From Flavobacterium hydrophilum (GTDB lineage Bacteria > Bacteroidota > Bacteroidia > Flavobacteriales > Flavobacteriaceae), in NCBI RefSeq assembly GCF_003202405.1, contig NZ_QJHL01000001.1, forward strand, positions 1,984,001-2,048,000: 64,000 bases of DNA, read 5' to 3'. The notes beneath the pieces were generated by a model that worked only from the letters and a program-made list of their open reading frames with translations, was not told the DNA's origin and ran no database searches. Positions 51,506-59,557 of this stretch are shown here, one piece after another. The translations under genes were made by a program, and so were the position numbers. Position 1 is the first letter of the stretch. Each line of letters starts with the position of its first letter.

Positions 51506-52789
51506 TCATTGTCTTATAAAAGGCGGTAACAATTGGCTTGCAACTTCTCCAAAACCAATTCGTACTTCAGCATTTTCGCAGAAACCACGAATAATTACCG
51601 TATCATTATCTTCAATAAATTTACGCTCGCTTCCGTCATTTAATTTAAGAGGATTTTTTCCTCCCCAGGTTAATTCCAACATTGAACCAAAACTATCAGG
51701 AGTTGGTCCTGAAATAGTTCCTGATCCCATCATATCTCCTGAATTTACACGACAACCGTTTGAAGTATGATGCGCCAGCTGCTGGCTCATAGACCAGTAT
51801 AAATATTTAAAATTAGATTTTGAAACAATTGTTTCCTGCTGATCTTCAGGTTTAAGTGCTACTTCCAAATGAATATCAAAAGCTTTTTTCCCTTTTGTTT
51901 GTAAATACGGCAGTGGGGTTGGATCCTGTTTTGGCCCTTTTGCCCTAAAAGGTTCCAAAGCATCCATAGTTACAATCCATGGAGAAATTGATGTTGCAAA
52001 GCTTTTTGCCAGGAAAGGTCCCAATGGCACATATTCCCATTTTTGAATATCGCGTGCACTCCAGTCATTAAGCAAAACCATCCCGAAAATATAATCTTCT
52101 GCTTCGTAAGTTGAAATATTTTCGCCCATTACATTGACATCAGTAGTAATAAAGGCTGTTTCCAATTCAAAATCCACTAAACGTGAAGGCCCAAAAACCG
52201 GATATTTTTCTCCAGCCGGCAAAATTTGCCCCATCGGTCTGTGCACCGGGATTCCCGACGGAACAATCGTAGAACTTCTTCCATGATACCCAACCGGAAT
52301 GTGCAGCCAGTTTGGCAATAATGCATTTTCAGGATCACGAAACATTTTACCTACGTTTGTAGCATGTTCCCTGCTTGAATAGAAATCGGTATAATCGCCA
52401 ATTAAAACCGGCAATTGCATCTCAACATCGTCTATTTTAAAAATTACAATATCACGATCTTTTTCCGAGTCTCTAAGTTGCGGATTTTCTGCATCAAAAA
52501 TATCTGCAATACGATTTCGGACTAATCGCCATGTTTTTTTTCCATCAGAAATAAAATCATTTAGCGTATCCTGCATGAACATATCATCAGTTAGATCTAT
52601 TCCTTCAAAATAATTTAGTTGCTGTAAAGCCCCTAAATCTATAGCGTAATCGCCAATTCTTGTTCCTACTGTAACGACATTTTCTTTGGTAAGAAATACA
52701 CCGAAAGGAATATTCTGGATAGGAAAATCACTGTTCTTTGGAACTTCTAACCATGATTTTCTCTTAGTATCGTTGGCGGTTATTGGCAT
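51506..52789 (-). CDS. fahA: Fumarylacetoacetase
   Basis: A 427-residue metal-dependent enzyme that splits fumarylacetoacetate into fumarate and acetoacetate, the last step of tyrosine and homogentisate breakdown. Landmarks: DYTDFYSSREHATNVGKMFR near residue 131 (Asp metal ligand, catalytic His), GYHGRSSTIVPSG near 167, FELETAFI near 206 with metal ligands, NDWSARDIQKWEYVPLGPF near 240 and NGCRVNSGDMMGSGTISGP near 345. Length is normal. No other tyrosine-degradation gene is present in the window. The gene is divergent from glyA, and its consensus promoter abuts that of glyA. Confidence 0.95.
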   Translation of the reverse strand: MPITANDTKRKSWLEVPKNSDFPIQNIPFGVFLTKENVVTVGTRIGDYAIDLGALQQLNYFEGIDLTDDMFMQDTLNDFISDGKKTWRLVRNRIADIFDAENPQLRDSEKDRDIVIFKIDDVEMQLPVLIGDYTDFYSSREHATNVGKMFRDPENALLPNWLHIPVGYHGRSSTIVPSGIPVHRPMGQILPAGEKYPVFGPSRLVDFELETAFITTDVNVMGENISTYEAEDYIFGMVLLNDWSARDIQKWEYVPLGPFLAKSFATSISPWIVTMDALEPFRAKGPKQDPTPLPYLQTKGKKAFDIHLEVALKPEDQQETIVSKSNFKYLYWSMSQQLAHHTSNGCRVNSGDMMGSGTISGPTPDSFGSMLELTWGGKNPLKLNDGSERKFIEDNDTVIIRGFCENAEVRIGFGEVASQLLPPFIRQ

Positions 52790-52823
52790 GTGAATGTTAA
52801 TTATTTGTTGAAAAATTCTATGT

Positions 52824-52854
52824 CAAATATATCATAATCTAACAGTTTCACAAA
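52824..52854 (-). promoter_or_regulatory. Promoter of fahA
   Basis: On the minus strand TTTG (52854-52851), 19-base spacer, TATATTTG (52831-52824): full consensus. Its -33 box lies 10 bases from the glyA -7 box on the other strand. Confidence 0.7.
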
Positions 52855-52864
52855 CGTTTTTTTG

Positions 52865-52872
52865 TATTTTTG
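52865..52872 (+). promoter_or_regulatory. -7 box of glyA
   Basis: TATTTTTG, a full TAnnTTTG match, 25 bases before the ATG at 52898. The -33 position falls inside the fahA promoter (52842-52849, imperfect TTTC), so the two polymerases probably compete. Confidence 0.6.
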
Positions 52873-52897
52873 CAGGAAATTAACGAAAAACGAAAAA

Positions 52898-54172
52898 ATG
52901 CAACGCGACGAACAAATTTTTGACCTTATACTAGAGGAACAAGACAGACAAATTCATGGATTAGAACTTATTGCTTCAGAAAACTTCGTGAGTGATCAGG
53001 TAATTGAAGCAGCTGGTTCTGTTTTAACTAACAAATACGCTGAGGGATATCCTGGCAAAAGATACTACGGCGGTTGCGAAGTAGTTGACGTTATTGAGCA
53101 GATTGCTATTGACAGAGCCAAAGAATTATTTGGTGCTGAATATGCAAACGTGCAGCCTCATTCTGGTTCTCAGGCTAATGCTTCTGTTTTCCACGCTTGT
53201 TTACAGCCGGGAGATACAATTTTAGGTTTTGACTTATCTCACGGTGGTCATCTGACTCATGGTTCACCTGTAAACTTTTCAGGACGTGTTTACAATCCAG
53301 TGTTTTATGGTGTAGACAAAGAAACCGGAAGATTGGATTACGATAAAATTCAGGAAATTGCAACTAAAGAGCAGCCAAAATTAATCATCGCAGGAGCTTC
53401 AGCTTATTCCCGTGATATGGATTTTGCCCGTTTCAGACAAATTGCTGATAGTGTTGGAGCAATTTTATTTGCTGATATTTCACACCCAGCAGGTCTTATT
53501 GCAAAAGGTTTATTGAATGACCCGATTCCACATTGTCATATCGTTTCTACAACAACACACAAAACATTGCGCGGACCAAGAGGTGGTTTGATTTTAATGG
53601 GGAAAGATTTTGAAAACCCTTGGGGATTGAAAACTCCAAAAGGCGAAATCAGAATGATGTCATCATTATTAGATCTTGCTGTTTTCCCAGGAAATCAAGG
53701 TGGTCCTTTGATGCATATTATTGCTGCTAAAGCCGTTGCTTTTGGTGAAGCATTAAAAGATGAATTCTTTACTTACGCCATGCAATTGCAAAAAAATGCT
53801 AACGCTATGGCAGATGCTTTTGTAAAAAGAGGATACAACATTATTTCCGGAGGAACTGACAATCACATGATGTTAATTGACTTAAGAAATAAAAATATTT
53901 CAGGAAAAGAAGCTGAAAATGCATTGGTAAAAGCTGAAATTACAGTTAATAAAAACATGGTTCCATTTGATGACAAATCACCATTTGTAACTTCAGGAAT
54001 TCGTGTTGGAACAGCTGCTATCACTACCCGTGGTTTAGTTGAAAAAGATATGGAAACTATCGTTGACTTAATCGATAAGGTATTAACTGATCATACAAAT
54101 GAAGCTGTTATCGAAGAAGTAGCAAATGCAGTAGATGAAATGATGAGCGAAAGACCAATTTTCGTATATTAA
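52898..54172 (+). CDS. glyA: Serine hydroxymethyltransferase
   Basis: A 424-residue PLP enzyme interconverting serine plus tetrahydrofolate and glycine plus methylenetetrahydrofolate. The ATG at 52898 ([10 protein letters not shown]) is chosen because the upstream codons overlap the -7 box. Landmarks: [11 protein letters not shown] near residue 17, [15 protein letters not shown] near 45, and the PLP Lys in [15 protein letters not shown] near 218. C-terminal [16 protein letters not shown] near 365 is also typical. The gene is followed by an inverted-repeat element without a clear terminator, and miaE may be reached by readthrough. Confidence 0.96.
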   Translation: MQRDEQIFDLILEEQDRQIHGLELIASENFVSDQVIEAAGSVLTNKYAEGYPGKRYYGGCEVVDVIEQIAIDRAKELFGAEYANVQPHSGSQANASVFHACLQPGDTILGFDLSHGGHLTHGSPVNFSGRVYNPVFYGVDKETGRLDYDKIQEIATKEQPKLIIAGASAYSRDMDFARFRQIADSVGAILFADISHPAGLIAKGLLNDPIPHCHIVSTTTHKTLRGPRGGLILMGKDFENPWGLKTPKGEIRMMSSLLDLAVFPGNQGGPLMHIIAAKAVAFGEALKDEFFTYAMQLQKNANAMADAFVKRGYNIISGGTDNHMMLIDLRNKNISGKEAENALVKAEITVNKNMVPFDDKSPFVTSGIRVGTAAITTRGLVEKDMETIVDLIDKVLTDHTNEAVIEEVANAVDEMMSERPIFVY

Positions 54173-54177
54173 GAATA

Positions 54178-54300
54178 GTTTCAAGTTTAAAGTTTCAAGT
54201 TTAAAGTTTTGTGGCGTTATAAAACGTATGCAAAACTTTAAACTTTTTTCGTTCCTAAAAAGAACGTAATACAGGTAGCTTGAAACATGAAACTTGAAAC
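54178..54300. repeat. Nested inverted-repeat element between glyA and miaE
   Basis: Two tandem copies of GTTTCAAGTTTAAA start at 54178. AAGTTTAAAGTTTTG (54197-54211) is the exact reverse complement of CAAAACTTTAAACTT (54231-54245) around a 19-base loop. A second hairpin CGTTC/GAACG spans 54250-54266. CTTGAAAC and its near copies (54279-54300) are the inverse of the left-hand GTTTCAAG. The right end supplies an in-frame ATG (54287) before miaE. Similar AAGTTT/CTTGAAAC repeats are frequent between genes in Flavobacteria. Confidence 0.75.
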
Positions 54301-54316
54301 AAAAAAACAAAAAACT

Positions 54317-54910
54317 ATGGGTGTATTACGATTACAATTACCAACCGACCCAAGATGGGTAAATATAGTTGAGAAAAACATTGAAGAAATTCTGACTGAT
54401 CACGCCTGGTGCGAACAAAAAGCAGCTACAAACGCCATAACGATTATCACTAACAATTCTGAACATCAGGATTTAGTAAAAGATTTATTGGCTCTAGCCA
54501 AAGAAGAAATCGATCATTTCGAACAGGTCCATAATATAATCATTAAAAGGGGATTAAAACTTGGCCGCGAACGCAAAGATGATTATGTAAATGAATTATA
54601 CCAATACATGAAAAAAAGCGGGGACGGAAGCCGTGTTTCAGGCCTGGTCGAAAGATTGCTGTTTTCAGCAATGATTGAAGCCAGAAGCTGTGAGCGTTTT
54701 AAAGTTTTATCTGAAAACATTCAGGATGAAGAATTGGCTGTTTTTTACAGAGAATTGATGGAAAGTGAAGCAGGACACTACACTACCTTTATTACATACG
54801 CCAGAAAATACGGTGTTGGAATTGATGTTGAAAAACGTTGGAGAGAATGGCTTGCTTTCGAGGAATCTATTATCACTAATTACGGAAAAGGGGAAACTAT
54901 TCACGGATAG
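54317..54910 (+). CDS. miaE: tRNA 2-methylthio-N6-isopentenyladenosine hydroxylase
   Basis: About 197 residues from the ATG at 54317 (MGVLRLQLP). The frame also has an ATG at 54287, but those ten codons lie in the repeat element and are not expected in the protein. It is a four-helix di-iron hydroxylase acting on position 37 of tRNAs. Iron-ligand motifs: DHAWCEQKAATNA near residue 25 (Glu), LAKEEIDHFEQVH near 62 (Glu-x-x-His), LFSAMIEARSCERF near 115 (Glu), and ELMESEAGHYTTF near 147 (Glu-x-x-His). The set is complete. An exact role in this organism (oxygen-dependent tRNA modification) is inferred from the family. Confidence 0.92.
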   Translation: MGVLRLQLPTDPRWVNIVEKNIEEILTDHAWCEQKAATNAITIITNNSEHQDLVKDLLALAKEEIDHFEQVHNIIIKRGLKLGRERKDDYVNELYQYMKKSGDGSRVSGLVERLLFSAMIEARSCERFKVLSENIQDEELAVFYRELMESEAGHYTTFITYARKYGVGIDVEKRWREWLAFEESIITNYGKGETIHG

Positions 54911-55037
54911 TTTTTTCTTTGTTTACAAATTTTCCTGATGCAAATAATTACAACTGATCATTTAATTTTATACTATTTTTAATACTTTTTAAGTTATAGA
55001 CTTTTAAATTGCAGTAAAATTAAAGTCAATTATGATT

Positions 55038-56591
55038 ATGGATAAAATAAAAATACTTTGGGTCGATGATGAAATCGATCTTTTAAAGCCTCATATATTA
55101 TTTCTGGAGAAAAAAAATTACGCAGTCACTACCTGCAATAACGGGCTTGATGCAATTGGCCTTTTTGAAGAAGAAAATTTTGACATTGTCTTTTTAGATG
55201 AAAATATGCCTGGAATGAGCGGCCTGGAAACACTTTCAGAAATGAAAGAAAAAAAATCAGCCATTCCAATGATTATGATTACCAAAAGCGAAGAGGAATA
55301 TATCATGGAAGAAGCAATTGGTTCTAAAATTGCCGATTACCTGATAAAACCTGTGAATCCGAATCAGATTTTGTTAAGTTTAAAGAAAAACCTGGATCAT
55401 TCCAGATTGATTTCTGAAAAAACAACTTTAGATTACCAGAAAGAATTTAGAAAGATTTCAATGGAATTAGCTATGGTTAATTCTTTCGAAGACTGGGTAG
55501 AGCTTTATAAAAAATTGATTTTCTGGGAACTAGAACTTGAAAACATAAAAGATCAGGCGATGATCGAAATCCTGGAATCACAAAAAGTTGAAGCCAATTC
55601 GCAATTTGGTAAATATATTGAACGAAATTATGAAGACTGGTTTGCTCCAAAAGCGGATAAACCAATTCAGTCCCACAATTTATTTAAGGAATTAGTGGTT
55701 CCTGAACTTAAAAAGAAAGACAAACCTATTTTATTTGTTGTCGTTGATAATCTACGATACGATCAGTGGAAATCTTTTGAAACCGTAGTCTCAAATTATT
55801 ATAAATTAGAAAAAGAAGTTCCTTATTTTTCAATACTTCCAACCGCTACACAATATGCCAGAAATGCAATTTTCTCAGGTTTATTGCCGGTAGAAATGGA
55901 AAAACAATTTCCTGAGTATTGGAAAAATGATGTGGAAGACGGCGGAAAAAACCTTTACGAAGCTGAATTTCTTAGTGCTCAACTAAAGCGTCTCGGACTA
56001 AACATAAAAGAGGATTATTTTAAAATTACTAATTATTCAGGCGGTAAAAAACTGGCAGAAAATTTCAAAGCTTTAAAAGGCAACGATCTCGTTACAGTAG
56101 TTTATAATTTCGTGGACATGTTATCACATGCTAAAACTGAAATGGAAGTTGTAAAAGAATTAGCTTCTGATGACAAAGCTTATCGTTCCCTGACTTTGAG
56201 CTGGTTTAAAAATTCTCCTTTGTTGGAAATTATCCAACAGGCACAGCTTTTAGGTTTCAAATTAATCCTGACTACCGATCACGGAACTATAAACGTAAAA
56301 AACCCATCAAAAGTAGTTGGAGACAAAAACACAAGCTTGAATTTGCGTTACAAAACAGGCCGTAGTTTAACCTACGAACAAAAAGACGTTTATGTGGTAA
56401 AAGAACCTAAAACCATTGGTTTGCCTGCCATAAACATGAGCAGTTCGTTTATTTTTGCCAAAAACGATTTGTTTTTAGCTTATGTAAACAACTATAATCA
56501 TTATGTGAGTTATTACAAAAACACGTATCAACACGGCGGAATTTCGTTAGAAGAAATGATTATTCCGTTTTTGGTGTTTAATCCGAAATAA
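55038..56591 (+). CDS. porX: PorX, response regulator with PglZ phosphatase domain
   Basis: About 517 residues (start MDKIKILWVDDE at 55038; an ATG two codons earlier is equally possible). Residues 1-120 are a receiver domain: acidic pocket VDDEID, phosphorylated Asp in VFLDENMPG near residue 54, Thr/Lys in MITKSEEE and LIKPVNP. The C-terminal part is an alkaline-phosphatase-like PglZ domain: VVDNLRYDQW near 237, nucleophile Thr in LPTATQYARN near 269, metal ligands in TTDHGTINV near 408. In Porphyromonas and Flavobacterium PorX works with PorY and sigma factor SigP to control T9SS genes and binds and cleaves cyclic oligonucleotides. Three T9SS cargo proteins are in this window. Confidence 0.93.
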   Translation: MDKIKILWVDDEIDLLKPHILFLEKKNYAVTTCNNGLDAIGLFEEENFDIVFLDENMPGMSGLETLSEMKEKKSAIPMIMITKSEEEYIMEEAIGSKIADYLIKPVNPNQILLSLKKNLDHSRLISEKTTLDYQKEFRKISMELAMVNSFEDWVELYKKLIFWELELENIKDQAMIEILESQKVEANSQFGKYIERNYEDWFAPKADKPIQSHNLFKELVVPELKKKDKPILFVVVDNLRYDQWKSFETVVSNYYKLEKEVPYFSILPTATQYARNAIFSGLLPVEMEKQFPEYWKNDVEDGGKNLYEAEFLSAQLKRLGLNIKEDYFKITNYSGGKKLAENFKALKGNDLVTVVYNFVDMLSHAKTEMEVVKELASDDKAYRSLTLSWFKNSPLLEIIQQAQLLGFKLILTTDHGTINVKNPSKVVGDKNTSLNLRYKTGRSLTYEQKDVYVVKEPKTIGLPAINMSSSFIFAKNDLFLAYVNNYNHYVSYYKNTYQHGGISLEEMIIPFLVFNPK

Positions 56592-56596
56592 AAAAG

Positions 56597-56681
56597 TTGC
56601 CACGAATTTCACAATTTTTACGAATTAATATTTGTATTTCTATTAATTTAAAAAAAATAAATTAGTGTAAATTCGTGGCAA
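56597..56681. repeat. Inverted-repeat element between porX and tsaE
   Basis: TTGCCACGAATTTCAC (56597-56612) pairs with GTGTAAATTCGTGGCAA (56665-56681), with one unpaired base; TTAATA and TATTAA inside extend the pairing. The GCCACGAATT word is a common intergenic repeat in Flavobacterium chromosomes. It lies five bases after the porX stop and could also act as its terminator, although no U tract follows the main stem. Confidence 0.75.
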
Positions 56682-56727
56682 AATAATCTTGCTTTCGCAG
56701 AAGACAATTGCATTAAATAAATATACA

Positions 56728-57135
56728 ATGAATATCGTTTTTTCATTAGATCAGATTCAGGAAGTAGCTAAAAAAATTATTGCTCAAAATCCAAAAAAAA
56801 TCATTCTTTTTAATGGGGAAATGGGCGTTGGAAAAACTACTCTGATTAAACAATTATGCAAAACTCTGGGAGTTGAAGACGCAACCAGCAGTCCGACTTT
56901 CTCCTTAGTCAACGAATATTACACTTCTGACAATCAAATCGTTTATCATTTTGATTTTTACAGGTTAAACAAAGAAACTGAAGCTCTTGATATGGGCGTT
57001 GACGACTATTTATATTCAGGAAACTGGTGTTTTATTGAATGGTCTGAAAAAATTGCAGGTTTAATTCCGGAAGAACATTCTGTTATTACTATTGAGTTAG
57101 TTAACGATGGAAAAAGAAGTTTAAAATTGGTTTAA
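56728..57135 (+). CDS. tsaE: tRNA threonylcarbamoyladenosine synthesis ATPase
   Basis: A 135-residue P-loop ATPase (start at 56728, MNIVFSLDQ; the frame opens 13 codons earlier inside the repeat region). Walker A is FNGEMGVGKTTLIKQL near residue 30; SSPTFSLVNEY near 58 and YHFDFYRLN near 77, WCFIEWSEK near 108 are family motifs. It drives the TsaB-TsaD complex that adds the t6A modification at position 37 of ANN-decoding tRNAs. The gene is essential in many bacteria. It is followed after 10 bases by a GNAT gene and probably cotranscribed with it. Confidence 0.93.
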   Translation: MNIVFSLDQIQEVAKKIIAQNPKKIILFNGEMGVGKTTLIKQLCKTLGVEDATSSPTFSLVNEYYTSDNQIVYHFDFYRLNKETEALDMGVDDYLYSGNWCFIEWSEKIAGLIPEEHSVITIELVNDGKRSLKLV

Positions 57136-57145
57136 TATATTTAAA

Positions 57146-57619
57146 ATGAAAACTTCAGATACCGTAGAAATAATTCCTTTTTCTCCTGATCTAAAAGATC
57201 ATATTAAAATTTTAAACATTGCCTGGCTTACAAAATATTTCAGAATTGAGGAAAAAGATGAATTAACGCTTTCAAATCCACAAGAAGAAATTATTGATAA
57301 AGGCGGAATGATTTTTTATGCAAAATACAAAAATGAGATTCTGGGAACAGTTTCTTTAATAAAAGTTGATAACGCAACTTTTGAATTGAGCAAAATGGCT
57401 GTTTCTGATCAGGCACAAGGTCTCGGAATAGGAAATATACTTTTAAAACATTCAATTGCTGTTGCTAAAGAAAAAGGTATCGAGAATCTAATTTTATATT
57501 CCAACCGAATTTTACTTCCGGCAATTCATTTATATGAAAAATTTGGATTTACTGAAATCCCCCTTGAAAAAGGCCTCTATGAAAGAGCTGATATAAAAAT
57601 GCAAAAAATAATATCTTAG
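57146..57619 (+). CDS. GNAT-family N-acetyltransferase
   Basis: A 157-residue acyltransferase. The acetyl-CoA site is in FELSKMAVSDQAQGLGIGNILLKHSI (residues about 83-108), whose QGLGIG is the Q/R-x-x-G-x-G/A motif A. IENLILYSNRILLPAIHLYEKFGF near residue 112 is motif B. Substrate is unknown; it is not clearly RimI, though genes for ribosomal or tRNA acetylation often accompany tsa genes. It begins 10 bases after tsaE. Confidence 0.88.
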   Translation: MKTSDTVEIIPFSPDLKDHIKILNIAWLTKYFRIEEKDELTLSNPQEEIIDKGGMIFYAKYKNEILGTVSLIKVDNATFELSKMAVSDQAQGLGIGNILLKHSIAVAKEKGIENLILYSNRILLPAIHLYEKFGFTEIPLEKGLYERADIKMQKIIS

Positions 57620-57699
57620 ACTAAAATAGTATTCGTAGAATTTCATATTGATTTTAAAACTTTTTACGTAATTTGTACTCTTAATTATTTTTACACCCC

Positions 57700-58899
57700 A
57701 TGTCAATAACTCTTACTCCATTTACGAAACAGCAATTGCTGCCACAAGAAGAAAAGCTTGAAGTTGGCCGCCATAAAAGAGAACTTTTCATAGGGATCCC
57801 TAAAGAAACAAGCTATCAGGAACGTCGTATTTGTCTAACCCCGGATGCCGTAAATTCATTAACATACGCCGGACATCGTGTCATGATTGAATCAGGAGCC
57901 GGAGAAAGTTCCAGTTATTCTGATAAGGAGTATAGTGATGCAGGAGCAGAAGTTACAAAAGATACTAAAAAAGTTTTTGGCTGTCCGTTATTACTCAAAG
58001 TGGAACCGCCTACTTTGGCAGAAATTAAAATGATTAATCCTGAAACGACAATCATATCTGCTATTCAGCTAAAAACAAAAAAGAAAGCTTATTTTGAAGC
58101 TTTGTCCCAGAAAAAAATTACCGCACTTGCTTTTGAATATATTAAAGATGAAGACGGGTCCTATCCTGCCGTAAAATCATTAAGCGAAATTGCCGGAACA
58201 GCCTCCATACTTATCGCAGCTGAACTGATGATTACCGACGAATTTGGAAAAGGACTTTTATTCGGAAACATTACCGGTGTACCTCCTACTGATGTTGTTA
58301 TTTTAGGAGCCGGAACTGTTGGCGAATTTGCCGCAAAAACAGCTATTGGGTTAGGTGCCAATGTAAAAGTTTTTGATAATTCAATTACTAAATTACGTCG
58401 TTTACAAAACAATTTAAATCAGCGTATTTTTACTTCTACAATTCAGCAAAAAGCATTACTAAAAGCTTTAAGACGTTGTGATGTCGCCATAGGTGCCATG
58501 CGCGGAAAAGAACGCTGTCCGATTATCGTTACTGAAACTATGGTAGAACACATGAAAAAAGGAGCTGTAATTGTCGACGTCAGTATTGATATGGGAGGCT
58601 GTTTTGAAACCTCTGAGGTTACTACTCATGAAAAACCTACATTTATAAAAAGCAATGTCCTGCATTATTGTGTACCAAATATTCCTTCAAGATATTCTAA
58701 AACTGCTTCTCTTTCTATAAGCAATATAATCACCCCTTATTTATTACAGATAGCCGAAGATGGTGGTTTGGAAAGTGCAATCAGATGCAACAAAGGTTTA
58801 AAAAACGGGATTTATCTTTACCACGGAATCCTGACTAACAAAGCTATTGGAGAATGGTTTGATTTACCTGATAACGATATCAATTTACTTGTTTTCTAA
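57700..58899 (+). CDS. ald: Alanine dehydrogenase
   Basis: A 399-residue NAD-dependent enzyme interconverting alanine and pyruvate plus ammonia. An N-terminal extension of about 25 residues precedes IGIPKETSYQERRICLTPDAV, the usual beginning. NAD site: VVILGAGTVGEFAAKTAIGLGANVKVFDN near residue 203-231. The substrate-side motif, normally KVKEP, reads LLKVEPP here, and the usual MPGAVPRTST region reads NIPSRYSKTASLS near 333. These changes are typical of the Bacteroidota branch as far as I can judge, but they leave some doubt about substrate. With two glutamine synthetases in the window it adds to ammonia metabolism, though far apart. Confidence 0.85.
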   Translation: MSITLTPFTKQQLLPQEEKLEVGRHKRELFIGIPKETSYQERRICLTPDAVNSLTYAGHRVMIESGAGESSSYSDKEYSDAGAEVTKDTKKVFGCPLLLKVEPPTLAEIKMINPETTIISAIQLKTKKKAYFEALSQKKITALAFEYIKDEDGSYPAVKSLSEIAGTASILIAAELMITDEFGKGLLFGNITGVPPTDVVILGAGTVGEFAAKTAIGLGANVKVFDNSITKLRRLQNNLNQRIFTSTIQQKALLKALRRCDVAIGAMRGKERCPIIVTETMVEHMKKGAVIVDVSIDMGGCFETSEVTTHEKPTFIKSNVLHYCVPNIPSRYSKTASLSISNIITPYLLQIAEDGGLESAIRCNKGLKNGIYLYHGILTNKAIGEWFDLPDNDINLLVF

Positions 58900-58920
58900 A
58901 ATAACTTTAGCTTACCTTTG
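58889..58920 (+). promoter_or_regulatory. Promoter of the DUF4258 gene
   Basis: TTG at 58889-58891, 21-base spacer, TACCTTTG at 58913-58920 (full TAnnTTTG match), 15 bases before the ATG. It overlaps the end of ald. Confidence 0.65.
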
Positions 58921-58935
58921 CAAAAAATTTAATTC

Positions 58936-59310
58936 ATGAAGTTCGTACACCGTTTTGCTTATTATTTGATTGGTTTAGTTATGGGGTGCTTTTTTGTAGC
59001 ACTCGTTTTTAGTGGAAAAGATACTCGCTGCAACTACTTTCCGAATGCCAGAGTTTTGAATAGTCTCAGAACAAAACCATTTCAATATTCTGAAAAAGCA
59101 ATTCAAACGCTGAACGAAAAATGGGTAGATACTGCTGATATTAAAAACACACTGCAGTTTGGTGATGTAGATTTTGATCAGAGTAATACTCCTCACAACA
59201 AAGGAAAATTATACATCATTGAAGGGAAAACAATTAAAAACCAAGAGATTATTCTTAAAGTGACCAACTACGAAAACAAAGCTGTTTTAGAGGAAATTAT
59301 TAAAAAATAA
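58936..59310 (+). CDS. DUF4258 membrane-anchored protein
   Basis: A 124-residue protein with one N-terminal hydrophobic segment (YYLIGLVMGCFFVALVF, residues about 9-25) that may be a signal anchor. The remainder, facing the periplasm, contains LNEKWVDTADIKNTLQFGDVDF, GKLYIIEGKTIKN and IILKVTNYENKAVLEEI, the small alpha/beta fold of DUF4258. Function unknown; some DUF4258 proteins are toxin-like, but membrane anchoring here argues against that. It has its own promoter inside the end of ald and a terminator downstream. Confidence 0.8.
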   Translation: MKFVHRFAYYLIGLVMGCFFVALVFSGKDTRCNYFPNARVLNSLRTKPFQYSEKAIQTLNEKWVDTADIKNTLQFGDVDFDQSNTPHNKGKLYIIEGKTIKNQEIILKVTNYENKAVLEEIIKK

Positions 59311-59337
59311 TCAAAAATTAAATATAGAATAGAATAT

Positions 59338-59365
59338 AAGGATGGTTTTTACTATCCTTTTTTTT
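59338..59365 (+). terminator. Terminator of the DUF4258 gene
   Basis: Stem AAGGATGGT (59338-59346), loop TTTT, ACTATCCTT (59351-59359) with one wobble, then T run. Confidence 0.85.
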
Positions 59366-59399
59366 ATGCTAAATATTATTATTATGAAACCTAAAACCC

Positions 59400-59468
59400 T
59401 AGCCCTGATGGAAGCGGCATCCTTTTTCTCGCTTCTTTAGCGAGGAAAAGATATAGCGGACAGCAGGA
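59400..59468. repeat. Structured interspersed repeat, copy B
   Basis: Left part TAGCCCTGATGGAAGCGG (59400-59417), right part TAGCGGACAGC (59454-59464), with a long central hairpin CTCGCT/AGCGAG extended by TTTT/AAAA (59419-59452). Outer pair CCTG (59404-59407) with CAGG (59464-59467), where copy A has CCCG with CGGG. Confidence 0.75.
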
Positions 59469-59515
59469 AATAGCTCCTTCTTTTCAAACACTTTATTTTA
59501 TTTGAAAATTAGTTA

Positions 59516-59550
59516 AAACAAAAAAGGTCCAGCTTTTCAGATGAACCTTT
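59516..59550 (-). terminator. Probable terminator of ccsBA
   Basis: AAAGGT-C-CA (59523-59531) can pair with TG-A-ACCTTT (59542-59550), with an A run at the left edge that is the U tract on the minus strand. Weaker than the other hairpins. Confidence 0.55.
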
Positions 59551-59557
59551 CTACAAA

